Source: Pseudomonas syringae
GTDB taxonomy: Bacteria; Pseudomonadota; Gammaproteobacteria; Pseudomonadales; Pseudomonadaceae
DNA: 64,000 bases
Assembly: GCF_021606685.1 (NCBI RefSeq)
Contig: NZ_WKCB01000016.1
Span: 24,566 to 88,565 of the forward strand
Direction of reading: 5' to 3'
The notes under the pieces were generated by a model. It made no database searches, was not told the DNA's origin, and worked only from the letters and a program-made list of their open reading frames with translations. Each line of letters begins with the position of its first letter. Positions within the stretch are counted from its first letter, which is position 1. The position numbers and the translations under genes were made by a program. Positions 37,533 through 46,706 of the stretch are shown here, in pieces.

Positions 37533-38297
37533 ATGTCGAACAAAGATGAGGCACCCAGCGATCTGATTCGCGCACGGGATGTCGGCGGGTTCGACATCTG
37601 GTCGTTGCCCAGCTTCGATCCGCATGTGCCGGAACCTGAGCCCGAGCCGGTAGAAGAGTTGCCGGCGGAAATGGAAGAAGTGCCGCTGGACGAAGTCCAG
37701 CCACTGACCCTGGAAGAGTTGGAAAGCATCCGCCAGGAGGCTTACAACGAAGGCTTCGCCGCCGGTGAAAAAGACGGTTTTCGCAGCACCACCCTCAAGG
37801 TGCGCCAGGAAGCCGAGGAAGCGCTGAGCGTCAAGCTGACCAGCCTCGAGCGTTTAATGGCGACGCTGTTCGAGCCTATCGCCGAGCAGGATTCGCAGAT
37901 CGAAAAAGCCATGGTCGGCCTGGTCGAGCACATTGCCCGCCAAGTCATCCAGCGCGAACTGGTGCTGGACTCCAGCCATATCGAAAGCGTGATGCGCGAA
38001 GCCCTCAAGCTGCTGCCCCTGGGCGTCGGCAATGTGCGGCTGTACATCAACCCGCAGGATTTCGAACAGGTCAAAGCCCTGCGCGAGCGCCATGAAGAAA
38101 CCTGGCGCATCGTCGAAGACGCCGCGTTGCTGCCTGGCGGTTGCCGCGTCGAAACCGAGCACAGCCGCATCGATGCCACGGTGGAAACCCGCATCAGCCA
38201 GATCATGGCCAAGCTGCTTGATCAGGTCCACGAGCAGGTCCTGAACCCTGCCGAGCCTGACCTGAGCGTCGACCTGGACGCCGCCGATGCGCCTTGA
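37533..38297 (+). CDS. fliH: Flagellar export regulator FliH
   Basis: A 254-residue stator of the export ATPase. A long acidic, proline-rich N-terminus ([20 protein letters not shown]) is followed by the GxxxG-containing coiled coil ([14 protein letters not shown]) and the C-terminal FliH/HrpE domain ([22 protein letters not shown] region). It overlaps fliI by eleven bases. Confidence 0.94.
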   Translation: MSNKDEAPSDLIRARDVGGFDIWSLPSFDPHVPEPEPEPVEELPAEMEEVPLDEVQPLTLEELESIRQEAYNEGFAAGEKDGFRSTTLKVRQEAEEALSVKLTSLERLMATLFEPIAEQDSQIEKAMVGLVEHIARQVIQRELVLDSSHIESVMREALKLLPLGVGNVRLYINPQDFEQVKALRERHEETWRIVEDAALLPGGCRVETEHSRIDATVETRISQIMAKLLDQVHEQVLNPAEPDLSVDLDAADAP

Positions 38298-39645
38298 CCG
38301 CACCAGCTTCGCCAAGCGCCTGAGCAGCTACGTCGAGGCCACTGAGTTGCCCGGCCAGCCGATTCTCGAAGGGCGCCTGCTGCGCATGGTCGGCCTGACC
38401 CTCGAAGCCGAAGGCCTGCGCGCCGCCATGGGCAGCCGCTGCATGGTGATCAACGACGACAGCTACCACCCGGTGCAGGTCGAAGCCGAGGTGATGGGCT
38501 TTTCCGGCAACAAGATTTTCCTGATGCCCGTGGGCAGCCTGGCCGGCATCGCGCCTGGCGCCCGCGTGGTGCCGCTGGCCGATACCGGCCGGCTGCCCAT
38601 GGGCATGAGCATGCTCGGCCGCGTGCTCGACGGCGCCGGTCGCGCGCTGGACGGCAAGGGCGGTATGAAGGCCGAAGACTGGGTGCCGATGGACGGCCCC
38701 ACCATCAACCCGCTCAACCGTAACCCGATCAGCGTGCCGCTGGACGTGGGCATTCGCAGCATCAACGGATTATTGACGGTCGGCCGTGGCCAGCGTCTGG
38801 GCCTTTTCGCCGGTACCGGCGTGGGTAAGTCGGTGTTGCTGGGCATGATGACCCGCTTTACCGAAGCCGACATCATTGTGGTGGGGCTGATCGGTGAGCG
38901 GGGTCGTGAAGTTAAAGAGTTCATCGAGCACAGCCTCGGTGAAGAAGGCCTCAAGCGTTCGGTCGTCGTCGCGTCGCCGGCGGATGACGCGCCCCTGATG
39001 CGTTTGCGCGCCGCCATGTACTGCACGCGCATCGCTGAATATTTTCGCGACAAGGGCAAGAATGTCCTGTTGCTGATGGATTCGCTCACGCGGTTTGCCC
39101 AGGCCCAGCGGGAAATCGCCCTGGCCATTGGCGAGCCGCCGGCCACCAAGGGCTATCCGCCGTCGGTGTTCGCCAAGCTGCCCAAGCTGGTGGAGCGCGC
39201 CGGTAACGCCGAAGCTGGCGGGGGCTCGATCACCGCGTTCTATACCGTATTGTCCGAAGGCGATGACCAGCAGGACCCGATTGCCGACTCGGCGCGGGGC
39301 GTGCTCGACGGCCATATCGTGCTGTCCCGGCGCTTGGCCGAAGAGGGGCACTACCCGGCCATCGACATCGAAGCGTCCATCAGCCGGGTAATGCCCTCGG
39401 TGGTCACGCCGACGCACATGGCCCGTGCGCAACAGTTCAAGCAGTTGTGGTCGCGTTATCAACAGAGCCGCGATTTGATCAGTGTCGGCGCCTATGTCGC
39501 GGGCGGTGATCGCGAAACCGACCTGGCCATCGCCCTGCAACCGCAGTTGGTGACGTACCTGCGCCAAGGCCTCAACGACAAGATCAGCATGGGTGAAAGC
39601 GAAGCCCACCTGGGCTCGATCTTCGCCCCGGCGCCAGGCGGTTAA
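38287..39645 (+). CDS. fliI: Flagellum-specific ATPase FliI
   Basis: A 452-residue F1-beta-like ATPase of the flagellar type III export apparatus. Walker A GTGVGKS (176-182), the Walker B strand ([36 protein letters not shown]) and the [15 protein letters not shown] motif are all conserved. Works with FliH and FliJ, encoded on either side. Confidence 0.97.
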   Translation: MRLDRTSFAKRLSSYVEATELPGQPILEGRLLRMVGLTLEAEGLRAAMGSRCMVINDDSYHPVQVEAEVMGFSGNKIFLMPVGSLAGIAPGARVVPLADTGRLPMGMSMLGRVLDGAGRALDGKGGMKAEDWVPMDGPTINPLNRNPISVPLDVGIRSINGLLTVGRGQRLGLFAGTGVGKSVLLGMMTRFTEADIIVVGLIGERGREVKEFIEHSLGEEGLKRSVVVASPADDAPLMRLRAAMYCTRIAEYFRDKGKNVLLLMDSLTRFAQAQREIALAIGEPPATKGYPPSVFAKLPKLVERAGNAEAGGGSITAFYTVLSEGDDQQDPIADSARGVLDGHIVLSRRLAEEGHYPAIDIEASISRVMPSVVTPTHMARAQQFKQLWSRYQQSRDLISVGAYVAGGDRETDLAIALQPQLVTYLRQGLNDKISMGESEAHLGSIFAPAPGG

Positions 39646-39648
39646 GCC

Positions 39649-40098
39649 ATGGCCAGCACCCGCTCTTCACGTCTGGCTCCGGTGGTGGACATGGCCGAAA
39701 AGGCCGAGAAAACCGCCGTGCAGCGTCTCGGTTATTTCCAGGGCCAAGTGCGTTTGGCGGAAAGCAAGCTGGGCGACCTGGAGCGCTTTCGCGGCGAGTA
39801 CCAGCAACAGTGGATCGAGCGCGGCACCCAAGGTGTTTCGGGCCAGTGGTTGATGGGCTACCAGGGCTTTCTCAACCAGCTGGAAACCGCCGTCGGCCAG
39901 CAGCGCCAAAGCCTGGCCTGGCACCAGAACAACCTCGACAAGGCCCGCGAGAGCTGGCAGCAAGCCTTCGCCCGCGTCGAAGGCCTGCGCAAACTGGTGC
40001 AGCGCTATATCGACGAAGCCCGGGCGATTGAAGACAAGCGCGAGCAAAAGCTGCTCGACGAATTGTCTCAACGTCTTCCCCGGCAATCGCAGTACTAA
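39649..40098 (+). CDS. fliJ: Flagellar export protein FliJ
   Basis: A 149-residue coiled-coil protein that fits into the FliI hexamer like the gamma subunit of F1. The whole sequence is helical and charged (EKAEKTAVQRLGYFQGQVRLA to RYIDEARAIEDKREQKLLDEL). Last gene of fliEFGHIJ, followed two bases later by a REPIN. Confidence 0.92.
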   Translation: MASTRSSRLAPVVDMAEKAEKTAVQRLGYFQGQVRLAESKLGDLERFRGEYQQQWIERGTQGVSGQWLMGYQGFLNQLETAVGQQRQSLAWHQNNLDKARESWQQAFARVEGLRKLVQRYIDEARAIEDKREQKLLDELSQRLPRQSQY

Positions 40099-40099
40099 A

Positions 40100-40188
40100 T
40101 GTGGGAGCGGGCTTGCTCGCGAATGCGGTGTGTCAGCTACAAGTTCGTTAACTGACACTTTGCATTCGCGAGCAAGCCCCCTCCCACA
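40100..40188. repeat. REPIN (paired REP elements), GCGGG type
   Basis: TGTGGGAGCGGGCTTGCTCG ... CGAGCAAGCCCCCTCCCACA. This pair belongs to the subtype with CGAAT cores, unlike the three CCCGAT-core copies of the window. It separates fliJ from hsbA. Confidence 0.9.
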
Positions 40189-40265
40189 TTTAATCTGCAG
40201 TGTTGCCCACAGCCGGTTCACCTGCTAAACCTTGTTGCATATTGCCCATGACAAGGAAGCGTCGC

Positions 40266-40571
40266 ATGTCAGTCGAATCAGAAGTGTCCCTGGACGGGAA
40301 GAAGTTGACGATCGCCATCAAGGGCCGGTTCGACTTCGGCAGCCACCAGGCCTTTCGTGATGCCTATGAGCGTTTCTACAAGGTGCCCGAGCTGTATGTG
40401 GTCGACCTCAAGGAAACCACCTACATGGACAGTTCGGCCCTGGGCATGCTTTTGCTGCTGCGCGACCATGCTGGCGGTGAAGAGGCTGAAGTCCAGGTGA
40501 TCAACAGCAACTGCGATGTGCGCAAGATCCTCGCCATTTCCAACTTCGACAAACTGTTCGACATCAATTGA
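40266..40571 (+). CDS. hsbA: Anti-sigma factor antagonist HsbA (STAS)
   Basis: A 101-residue STAS protein. The phosphorylatable serine lies in YMDSSALGML (Ser56, the position known for P. aeruginosa HsbA). HsbA binds the anti-sigma factor FlgM to free FliA, or the diguanylate cyclase HsbD, depending on phosphorylation. The ATG at 40266 follows AAGGAAGCG. It overlaps the hsbR start (TTGA). Confidence 0.93.
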   Translation: MSVESEVSLDGKKLTIAIKGRFDFGSHQAFRDAYERFYKVPELYVVDLKETTYMDSSALGMLLLLRDHAGGEEAEVQVINSNCDVRKILAISNFDKLFDIN

Positions 40572-42286
40572 GTGCCTTGGCCCCGGTCGTTGAGGCGCTG
40601 ACCATCCTGATCGCGGAGGACAGCGCCGCCGACCTGTTGCTGCTGGCGACCATCGTGCGCCGCCAGGGGCATCTGGTGCTCACGGCCAGCAATGGCGAGG
40701 AGGCGGTTGCAGTGTTTGCCCGTGAGCGCCCGCAACTGGTGTTGATGGACGCGCTGATGCCGGTGATGGACGGTTTCGAGGCTGCGCGCCGGATCAAGCA
40801 GCTGGCAGGTGAGGCGCTGGTGCCAATCATCTTCCTCACCTCGCTGCGCGAGAGCGCAGCCCTGGCCCAGTGCCTGGACGCCGGCGGCGATGACTTTTTG
40901 CCCAAGCCCTACAACCAACTGATCCTGGCGGCCAAGATCAACGCCATGGACCGCTTGCGCCGCCTGCAAGCCACGGTTCTGCAGCAGCGTGACCTCATCG
41001 CCAAGCACCACGACTACCTCTTGCATGAGCAGCGCGTGGCCAAGGCAGTGTTCGATAAAGTCGCGCATTCCGGCTGCATCAACGCCGCGCCGAATATCCG
41101 CTACCTGCAATCGCCCTATGCACTGTTCAACGGCGACCTGCTGCTCGCGGCCTACACGCCCTCCGGGGACATGCACGTGCTGCTCGGCGACTTCACCGGC
41201 CACGGCCTGCCGGCGGCGGTGGGCGCCATGCCCCTGGCGGAGGTGTTCTACGGCATGACCGCCAAGGGCTACGGCCTGGCGCAGACCCTGCGCGAGATGA
41301 ATGCCAAGCTCAAGCGCATCCTGCCGGTGGACATGTTTTGCTGCGCCACCCTGTTGTGCCTGAGTACGCAGCGCCGGGTGGTGGAGGTGTGGAATGGCGG
41401 CATGCCCGACGGCTATGTGCATGAAATCGCCAGCGGTAAGCGCACGCCGCTGGAGTCCCGGCATTTGCCGCTGGGCGTGCTGTCGGCGGACGCTTTTGAT
41501 GACCGCACCGAAGTCTGGCCGATGGCACTGGGCGACCGCGTGTTCCTGCTTTCGGATGGCGTGCTGGATACCGCCGACGCGAATGACCAGCTGTTTGGTG
41601 TAGAGCGTTTGCAGCAGGTGTTCGCCGCCAATCGCGCGCCCGACCGGCTGTTCGAAGACATCGAACAGGCCCTGGCAGCCTTTCGCGGTGAGGTGCGCGA
41701 TGACGTGAGCATGGTGGAAATCACCCTGCAACCGGGCCAGTCGTTGCGCGCCACCGGGCCGCTGTATGCCGACAGCGGCCAGTCGTGCCCGCTGGATTGG
41801 TCGGTGAGCTTCGAGTTTCGTGCCGAGACCCTCAAACGCTACAACCCGTTGCCCTATCTGCTGCAACTGCTGCTGGAGATTCATGGCCTGCGCGAGCAGA
41901 GCGGGGCGCTCTACAGTGTGATGGCCGAGCTGTACTCCAATGCGCTGGAGCACGGCGTGCTGGGGTTGGACTCGCGGCTCAAGCGCGATGCCCAGGGTTT
42001 TGCCGAGTACTATCGCCAGCGCAACGACCGGCTGGCGCAGTTGAACAGCGGTTATGTGCGTGTGCATGTGCAGGTGGTGCCGACGGCGGTCGGCGGTAAA
42101 ATGACGTTGCGCCTGGAGGACAGCGGGCCGGGTTTCGACGTGGAGCAGATGTTGGCACGGCCGCTGGATATCGACCGTCTGTCTGGTCGCGGTTTGAGCC
42201 TGGTGCGGCAGTTGAGCAGCGATGTACGCTGGTCCGATGGCGGGCGCAGTGTGTGCGTGGAGTTTTGCTGGGGGGCTCTGGCATAA
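40568..42286 (+). CDS. hsbR: Response regulator/phosphatase-kinase HsbR
   Basis: A 572-residue protein with an N-terminal receiver (Asp61 in VLMDALMPVMDG), a PP2C-type SpoIIE phosphatase domain (about 170-390, GDLLLAAYTPSGDMHVLLGDFTGHG) and a C-terminal anti-sigma-factor-like serine kinase domain (about 430-565, ELYSNALEHGVLGLD, DSGPGFD). It phosphorylates or dephosphorylates HsbA depending on HptB input. The TTG start overlaps the hsbA stop; P. aeruginosa PA3346 has nearly the same length. Confidence 0.92.
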   Translation: MSALAPVVEALTILIAEDSAADLLLLATIVRRQGHLVLTASNGEEAVAVFARERPQLVLMDALMPVMDGFEAARRIKQLAGEALVPIIFLTSLRESAALAQCLDAGGDDFLPKPYNQLILAAKINAMDRLRRLQATVLQQRDLIAKHHDYLLHEQRVAKAVFDKVAHSGCINAAPNIRYLQSPYALFNGDLLLAAYTPSGDMHVLLGDFTGHGLPAAVGAMPLAEVFYGMTAKGYGLAQTLREMNAKLKRILPVDMFCCATLLCLSTQRRVVEVWNGGMPDGYVHEIASGKRTPLESRHLPLGVLSADAFDDRTEVWPMALGDRVFLLSDGVLDTADANDQLFGVERLQQVFAANRAPDRLFEDIEQALAAFRGEVRDDVSMVEITLQPGQSLRATGPLYADSGQSCPLDWSVSFEFRAETLKRYNPLPYLLQLLLEIHGLREQSGALYSVMAELYSNALEHGVLGLDSRLKRDAQGFAEYYRQRNDRLAQLNSGYVRVHVQVVPTAVGGKMTLRLEDSGPGFDVEQMLARPLDIDRLSGRGLSLVRQLSSDVRWSDGGRSVCVEFCWGALA

Positions 42287-42316
42287 TCCGCCGATTCTTG
42301 ATCAAGGAGCGAGCAA

Positions 42317-42664
42317 GTGGTTGATATTCATCTGGACCCGGATGTGTTGTCGGGTTTACAGGAGGTCATGGAGGGCGAGTACCCCAAGTTGCTTGATACT
42401 TTCCTTGATGACTCCCAGAAGCGTGTCGAAGCGTTGCGCAAGGCGCGGGATGATGCCAAGGCGTTGGGGCGGATTGCGCATAGTTTCAAAGGCAGTAGTG
42501 GGAATTTGGGCGCGGTGAGGTTGGCGCAGTTGTGTCAGCGGTTGGAGGTTGAGTCGGTTAGGGCCTGCGCGGACCTGGGGGCGTTGGTGGATCAGATTGA
42601 CCGGGAGTTTGCTTTGGTTCGGCCGATGTATGAGTTGGAGCGGGAGCGGGTTGCTGGGGTTTGA
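42317..42664 (+). CDS. hptB: Histidine phosphotransfer protein HptB
   Basis: A 115-residue stand-alone Hpt domain. The phosphorylated His is in IAHSFKGSSGNLGA (His55). In P. aeruginosa HptB receives phosphate from the hybrid kinases PA1611, ErcS', SagS and RetS and hands it to HsbR. GTG 42317 has AAGGAGCGAG upstream. Last gene of the flagella-linked block. Confidence 0.93.
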   Translation: MVDIHLDPDVLSGLQEVMEGEYPKLLDTFLDDSQKRVEALRKARDDAKALGRIAHSFKGSSGNLGAVRLAQLCQRLEVESVRACADLGALVDQIDREFALVRPMYELERERVAGV

Positions 42665-42667
42665 TGT

Positions 42668-43047
42668 GTGTATATCCGTTGCTGCGGTGAGGGCTGCTTA
42701 TGGTTCCGCTCTTACAGCGGGTCACTTTTTGAAGAGCGCAAAAAGTAACCAAAAACGCTTCGCCCCAACACTCGGCACCTCGCCTAGGCTCGGTGTGCCC
42801 TCACTCCGGCTTTGGAGCGTGGGCCGCCGCGATGGGCCATCCATGGCCCAGCGCGGCTAACCCGGCGTCCTGCCGGGTTGCCCACGCTCCAAAGCCTGCG
42901 TTCGGCCAGCGTGTTTTTACGGGGCGCCTAAGATCAAGATCACGATCAAAAGCGCTAGATCAAAAGATCGCTGACTTCGTCAGCGGTAAGGTTGTAAGGG
43001 CCAGATCAAAAACAAAGCCAAGCGAGGCGGCCTGACAGCCGGCCTGA
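42668..43047. repeat. Left arm of large inverted repeat
   Basis: This 380-base arm pairs imperfectly, in inverted orientation, with 43247-43566. Shared blocks include GTGTATATCCGTT, TGGTTCCGCTCTTACAGCGG, AACACTCGGCACCTCG-like and CTAACCCGGCGTCCTGCCGG. It contains a three-way-junction fold (42810-42894), a GATC-rich stretch (42931-43012) and, at its inner end, AGGCGGCCTGACAGCCGGCC. No gene is supported in this gap between hptB and htpX. Confidence 0.85.
42810..42894. repeat. Three-way-junction hairpin, left copy
   Basis: A basal stem of 14 bp (CTTTGGAGCGTGGG, 42810-42823, with CCCACGCTCCAAAG, 42881-42894) encloses two hairpins: TGGGCCAT-CC-ATGGCCCA (with a GC-rich lower stem) and AACCCGGC-GTCCT-GCCGGGTT (42859-42879). 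Confidence 0.8.
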
Positions 43048-43072
43048 TCGCTGAAGCCGTACTTGGTTCAAA

Positions 43073-43161
43073 TGTGGGAGGGGGCTTGCTCCCGATAGCG
43101 TTGGGACAGTCACAGATGCATTGGCTGACACACCGCTATCGGGAGCAAGCCCCCTCCCACA
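43073..43161. repeat. REPIN at the centre of the inverted repeat
   Basis: TGTGGGAGGGGGCTTGCTCC ... GGAGCAAGCCCCCTCCCACA with GATAGCG/CGCTATC inner pairing. It sits in the central segment between the two long arms, so the locus is a palindrome nested in a palindrome. Confidence 0.9.
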
Positions 43162-43246
43162 TTTTGACGGCAATCAACAGACTTAACTCCGGTCGGGTCC
43201 AAGGCCGCCAAACCCGCCCACAACCCGCGCTTTTGCTCCACACCAC

Positions 43247-43566
43247 TCAGGCCGGCTGTCAGGCCGCCTTGCTCTGCTTTTGATCTGCTTTTGATCTTGA
43301 TCTGAGGCGCCCCATTAACCACGCTGGCCGCATGCGGGCTTGAATCCGTGGGTAACCCGGCAGGACGCCGGGTTAGCCGCGCTGGGCCAAGGATGGCCCA
43401 TCGCGGCGGCCCACGGATTCAAGGCTGCGTGCGGGCACACCGAAGCGTGAGCGAGGTGCCGAGTGGTGGGGCAAGAGCCTTTTGGTTACTTTTGGGCTCT
43501 TTTCAAAAGTGACCCGCTGTAAGAGCGGAACCAATCCCAGCCGTTACCGCAAAAACGGATATACAC
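43247..43566. repeat. Right arm of large inverted repeat
   Basis: Inverted partner of 42668-43047. It holds its own three-way-junction fold at 43339-43423 and three GATC sites near 43281-43302. The arm is about 60 bases shorter than the left one, mostly in the GATC-rich part. Confidence 0.85.
43339..43423. repeat. Three-way-junction hairpin, right copy
   Basis: Same architecture as the left copy and the same length of 85 bases. The basal stem reads CTTGAATCCGTGGG (43339-43352) and CCCACGGATTCAAG (43410-43423): five neighbouring positions differ from the left copy, and all five are compensated on the other strand of the stem. The inner hairpin AACCCGGC-AGGAC-GCCGGGTT is at 43354-43374. Confidence 0.8.
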
Positions 43567-43677
43567 CCAATCCAAACCTGCTCGGCTGCCACCCACAAGC
43601 CCAGCACCCTAACAACATCCGCTGAAAAAAAAGGGGGGACGATCATATCGCCCCCCCTTTGTGCCGCTATCTGCCTA

Positions 43678-44565
43678 TCAACCCCGACGACGCAACGCGT
43701 CAATGCGCTCTTCCAGCGGCGGGTGACTCATGAACAGGCGCGCCATGCCCTGCTTGATGCCACCGTTGATGCCAAACGCGGTCAGGCTGTCCGGCATATG
43801 CACCGGCAGGCCCTGTTCGGAACGCAGATGTTGCAACGCGGCGATCATCGCCCCGGTGCCGGCCAGGCGTGCGCCGGCTTCGTCTGCACGGAATTCCCGT
43901 TTGCGCGAGAACCACATGGTGATCGCACTGGCCAGGAAGCCCAGCACCACTTCTGCGAAGATGGTCGCCACGAAGTAGGCAATGCCGCGGCCTTCTTCGT
44001 TCTTGAAGATCACCTTGTCGACGAAGTTGCCGATGATCCGCGCAAAGAACATCACGAAGGTGTTCACCACGCCCTGCACCAGCGCCAGGGTGACCATGTC
44101 ACCATTGGCCACGTGGCCGATCTCGTGGGCCAGTACGGCTTTCACTTCATCGTAGGAGAAGCGTTCGAGCATGCCCTGGCTCACCGCAACGAGTGCGTCG
44201 TTCTTGTTCCAGCCGGTGGCAAAGGCGTTGGCTTCATACGCCGGGAAGATCCCGACTTCAGGCATCTTGATGCCAGCCTCGCGGGACAATTGCTCGACGG
44301 TTTGCAGTAACCATTGCTCATGCCGGGTACGTGGCTGGGTGATGACCTGGGTGCTGGTGCTCATCTTCGCCATCCACTTGGAGATGAACAGCGAGAACAG
44401 CGAGCCGGCAAAACCAAAGACCGCACAGAAAACCAGCAGCTGATTGAGGTTCAGGTCAACCCCGTTGGCCGCCATGAACCCGTTGAAGCCGAAAAGGCTC
44501 AGGGTGATGCTGGCAATCAGCACGACCGCCAGGTTAGTGGCCAAGAACAGCAGGATGCGCATCAT
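43678..44565 (-). CDS. htpX: Membrane protease HtpX
   Basis: A 295-residue M48-family zinc metalloprotease of the inner membrane that degrades misfolded membrane proteins together with FtsH. It has two N-terminal membrane helices (about 4-24 and 36-56), the zinc site HEIGH ([13 protein letters not shown], about residue 139), two further hydrophobic segments and the third ligand Glu in EFRADEAGA. Length fits the family. Starts at 44565 and 44562 (two adjacent ATGs) are equally possible. Confidence 0.97.
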   Translation of the reverse strand: MMRILLFLATNLAVVLIASITLSLFGFNGFMAANGVDLNLNQLLVFCAVFGFAGSLFSLFISKWMAKMSTSTQVITQPRTRHEQWLLQTVEQLSREAGIKMPEVGIFPAYEANAFATGWNKNDALVAVSQGMLERFSYDEVKAVLAHEIGHVANGDMVTLALVQGVVNTFVMFFARIIGNFVDKVIFKNEEGRGIAYFVATIFAEVVLGFLASAITMWFSRKREFRADEAGARLAGTGAMIAALQHLRSEQGLPVHMPDSLTAFGINGGIKQGMARLFMSHPPLEERIDALRRRG

Positions 44566-44610
44566 GGTTGTAGAGTTCTCCTCATGCTTAATATGTCGCG
44601 TACTGCGGGG

Positions 44611-44639
44611 TATATAAGGTGCGGCATGGGGTGATTCAA
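44611..44639 (-). promoter_or_regulatory. Candidate sigma-70 promoter of htpX
   Basis: On the minus strand TTGAAT and TATATA are separated by 17 bases, 46 bases before the htpX start. No CCCCAT-type sigma-32 -10 element at proper spacing is seen. The rest of the 307-base gap to alaA shows no gene. Confidence 0.45.
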
Positions 44640-44829
44640 CCGAGCGACTATTTCAAACTGTGTCCTACAGCCCGAATGTAGAGCCTTGAAAGGATTTTCC
44701 GACAAGAAAACGCCTCTCAGGTTGATCCTCCCGTGCCTCGTAGCCCTTTGATTATAGGGGGCAAGCGCCAGGGTGAAGATGAAAGCGGTGTGAGGCAGAG
44801 GGCAGGGTAGAGAAGTGTTGCCAGATAAT

Positions 44830-44860
44830 CGTTGTACGACCTGTTACCGGTCGTACAACG
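44830..44860. terminator. Hairpin downstream of alaA
   Basis: CGTTGTACGACC - TGTTACC - GGTCGTACAACG, a perfect 12-bp stem with a seven-base loop, 12 bases past the alaA stop on the minus strand. It has no T-run, so it may protect the 3' end or act as a weak terminator. Confidence 0.55.
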
Positions 44861-44872
44861 CTGGTCGACCCG

Positions 44873-46084
44873 TTACTGGCGATAGGATTTGAGGAAGTTG
44901 CCGATGCGACCAATGGCCATGTCCAGATCATCCACGCGCGGCAAGGTCACCACGCGGAAGTGATCCGGCCACGGCCAGTTGAACGCGGTCCCCTGGACCA
45001 CCAGCAGCTTCTCCGACAGCAGCAGGTCGAGCACGAACTTCTCGTCGTTGAAGATCGGGCAGACTTTCGGGTCGATCCGTGGAAACGCGTACAGCGCGCC
45101 CATGGGTTTCACGCAGCTCACGCCCGGGATCGCGTTGAGCAACTCCCAGGTGCGGTTGCGTTGCTCCAGCAGGCGGCCCTGGGGCAAGACCAGGTCGTTG
45201 ATGCTCTGGTAGCCGCCAAGCGCGGTCTGGATCGCGTGCTGGCTCGGCACGTTGGCACACAGGCGCATGTTGGCCAGCATGTCGATGCCTTCGATGTAGC
45301 TCTGGGCATTGTGCTTGGGACCTGAAATGGCGATCCAGCCGGAGCGGAACCCCGCCACGCGGTAGGACTTGGACAGGCCGTTGAAGGTCAGGCACAGCAG
45401 GTCCGGCGCCAGGGAGGCGGTGCACACGTGCACGGCGTCGTCGTAGAGGATCTTGTCGTAGATCTCGTCGGAGAACACCACCAGGTTGTGCTGGCGTGCC
45501 AGTTCAAGCATGCCCTGCAGCACTTCCTTGGAGTACACGGCGCCGGTGGGGTTGTTCGGGTTGATGATCACCAGGGCCTTGGTGTTCGGGGTGATCTTGG
45601 CCTTGATGTCGGCCAGGTCCGGGAACCAGTCGGCACCCTCGTCGCACAGGTAGTGCACCGGGTGGCCGCCGGCCAGGGTCACGGCGGCGGTCCACAGCGG
45701 GTAGTCAGGCGCCGGCACCAGCACTTCGTCGCCGTTGTTGAGCAGGGCCTGCATGGACATCACGATCAGCTCGGACACGCCATTGCCCAGGTAGATGTCT
45801 TCGATGCCGACACCTTCGACCTGCTTCTGCTGGTAGTACTGCATCACCGCCTTGCGGGCGCTGAACAGGCCCTTGGAGTCGCTGTAGCCCTGGGCGGTGG
45901 GCAGGTTGCGGATCACGTCCTGGAGGATTTCGTCCGGCGCTTCGAAACCAAACGGCGCCGGGTTGCCAATGTTCAACTTGAGGATGCGATGGCCTTCCTC
46001 TTCCAGGCGTTTGGCGTGCTTGAGCACTGGGCCGCGAATGTCGTAGCAGACGTTGGCGAGCTTGTTCGATTTGCTGACCTGCAT
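44873..46084 (-). CDS. alaA: Alanine-synthesising aminotransferase AlaA
   Basis: A 403-residue class I PLP aminotransferase that forms alanine from pyruvate and glutamate. The start MQVSKSNKLANVCYDIRGPVLKHAKRLEEEG and the NIGNPAPFGFEAP block are close to E. coli AlaA (YfbQ). The PLP lysine is in GLSKSYRVAGFRSGW (Lys239), with NPNNPTGAVY and the C-terminal Arg (DHFRVVTLP) present. Start 46084 is chosen by homology. It is divergent from msrB. Confidence 0.95.
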   Translation of the reverse strand: MQVSKSNKLANVCYDIRGPVLKHAKRLEEEGHRILKLNIGNPAPFGFEAPDEILQDVIRNLPTAQGYSDSKGLFSARKAVMQYYQQKQVEGVGIEDIYLGNGVSELIVMSMQALLNNGDEVLVPAPDYPLWTAAVTLAGGHPVHYLCDEGADWFPDLADIKAKITPNTKALVIINPNNPTGAVYSKEVLQGMLELARQHNLVVFSDEIYDKILYDDAVHVCTASLAPDLLCLTFNGLSKSYRVAGFRSGWIAISGPKHNAQSYIEGIDMLANMRLCANVPSQHAIQTALGGYQSINDLVLPQGRLLEQRNRTWELLNAIPGVSCVKPMGALYAFPRIDPKVCPIFNDEKFVLDLLLSEKLLVVQGTAFNWPWPDHFRVVTLPRVDDLDMAIGRIGNFLKSYRQ

Positions 46085-46286
46085 GGCGATGTGATCCTGA
46101 AAATGAACGATCCAGACGGTGAAGGCACTACCGTACTGTGAATCCTGCGTGGCCCGCACCCATAAATACGTTTGAATGCCGGTTGCGCGGGTGCCAGACT
46201 GGCGTTTTGAAGAGGCGCAATCATACGTGCCGCCTGATCCATGGAAAAGACACAGATCAGGCTTTTTAAGTTGCCGAGGTGTACCG

Positions 46287-46679
46287 ATGGAAAAGTTAGA
46301 AAAAACCCTTCAGGAATGGCAGGACATGCTGGACCCCGCCCAATACCAGGTGTGCCGTCTCAAAGGCACCGAGCGGCCGTTCTCCGGCAAGTACAACGCC
46401 ACCACCACGGACGGCGTGTACCACTGCATTTGCTGCAACGAGCCGCTGTTCGATTCCAAGACCAAATTCGACGCCGGTTGCGGCTGGCCGAGTTTCTATG
46501 AGCCGATCGCCGACAGCGCGATGATCGAAATCCGTGACGTCAGCCACGGCATGATCCGTACCGAAGTCGTCTGCGCCAAATGCGACGCGCACCTGGGGCA
46601 CGTATTCCCGGACGGTCCGCCGCCGACAGGCCTGCGCTATTGCATCAACTCGGTGTGCCTGGACCTGGTGCCGCGTTAG
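46287..46679 (+). CDS. msrB: Peptide-methionine (R)-S-oxide reductase
   Basis: A 130-residue MsrB that repairs the R-epimer of methionine sulfoxide in proteins. The zinc cysteines Cys47/Cys50 and Cys96/Cys99 and the catalytic Cys119 (RYCINSVCL) are present, as is the GCGWPSF motif. The ATG at 46287 follows GAGGTGT. Confidence 0.97.
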   Translation: MEKLEKTLQEWQDMLDPAQYQVCRLKGTERPFSGKYNATTTDGVYHCICCNEPLFDSKTKFDAGCGWPSFYEPIADSAMIEIRDVSHGMIRTEVVCAKCDAHLGHVFPDGPPPTGLRYCINSVCLDLVPR

Positions 46680-46706
46680 TGGGCAGGCTGTAAAACGCTG
46701 CAGAAA

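Noticed and set aside
42665..43335. Short open frames in the inverted-repeat region
   Set aside because: Their products are made of repeat-derived, arginine- and proline-rich sequence, and frames differ between the two arms while base pairing is kept; coding is unlikely.
44566..44872. Sigma-32 promoter before htpX
   Set aside because: TTGAA is present, but no CCCCAT-type -10 lies at the right distance; a sigma-70-like pair fits better.
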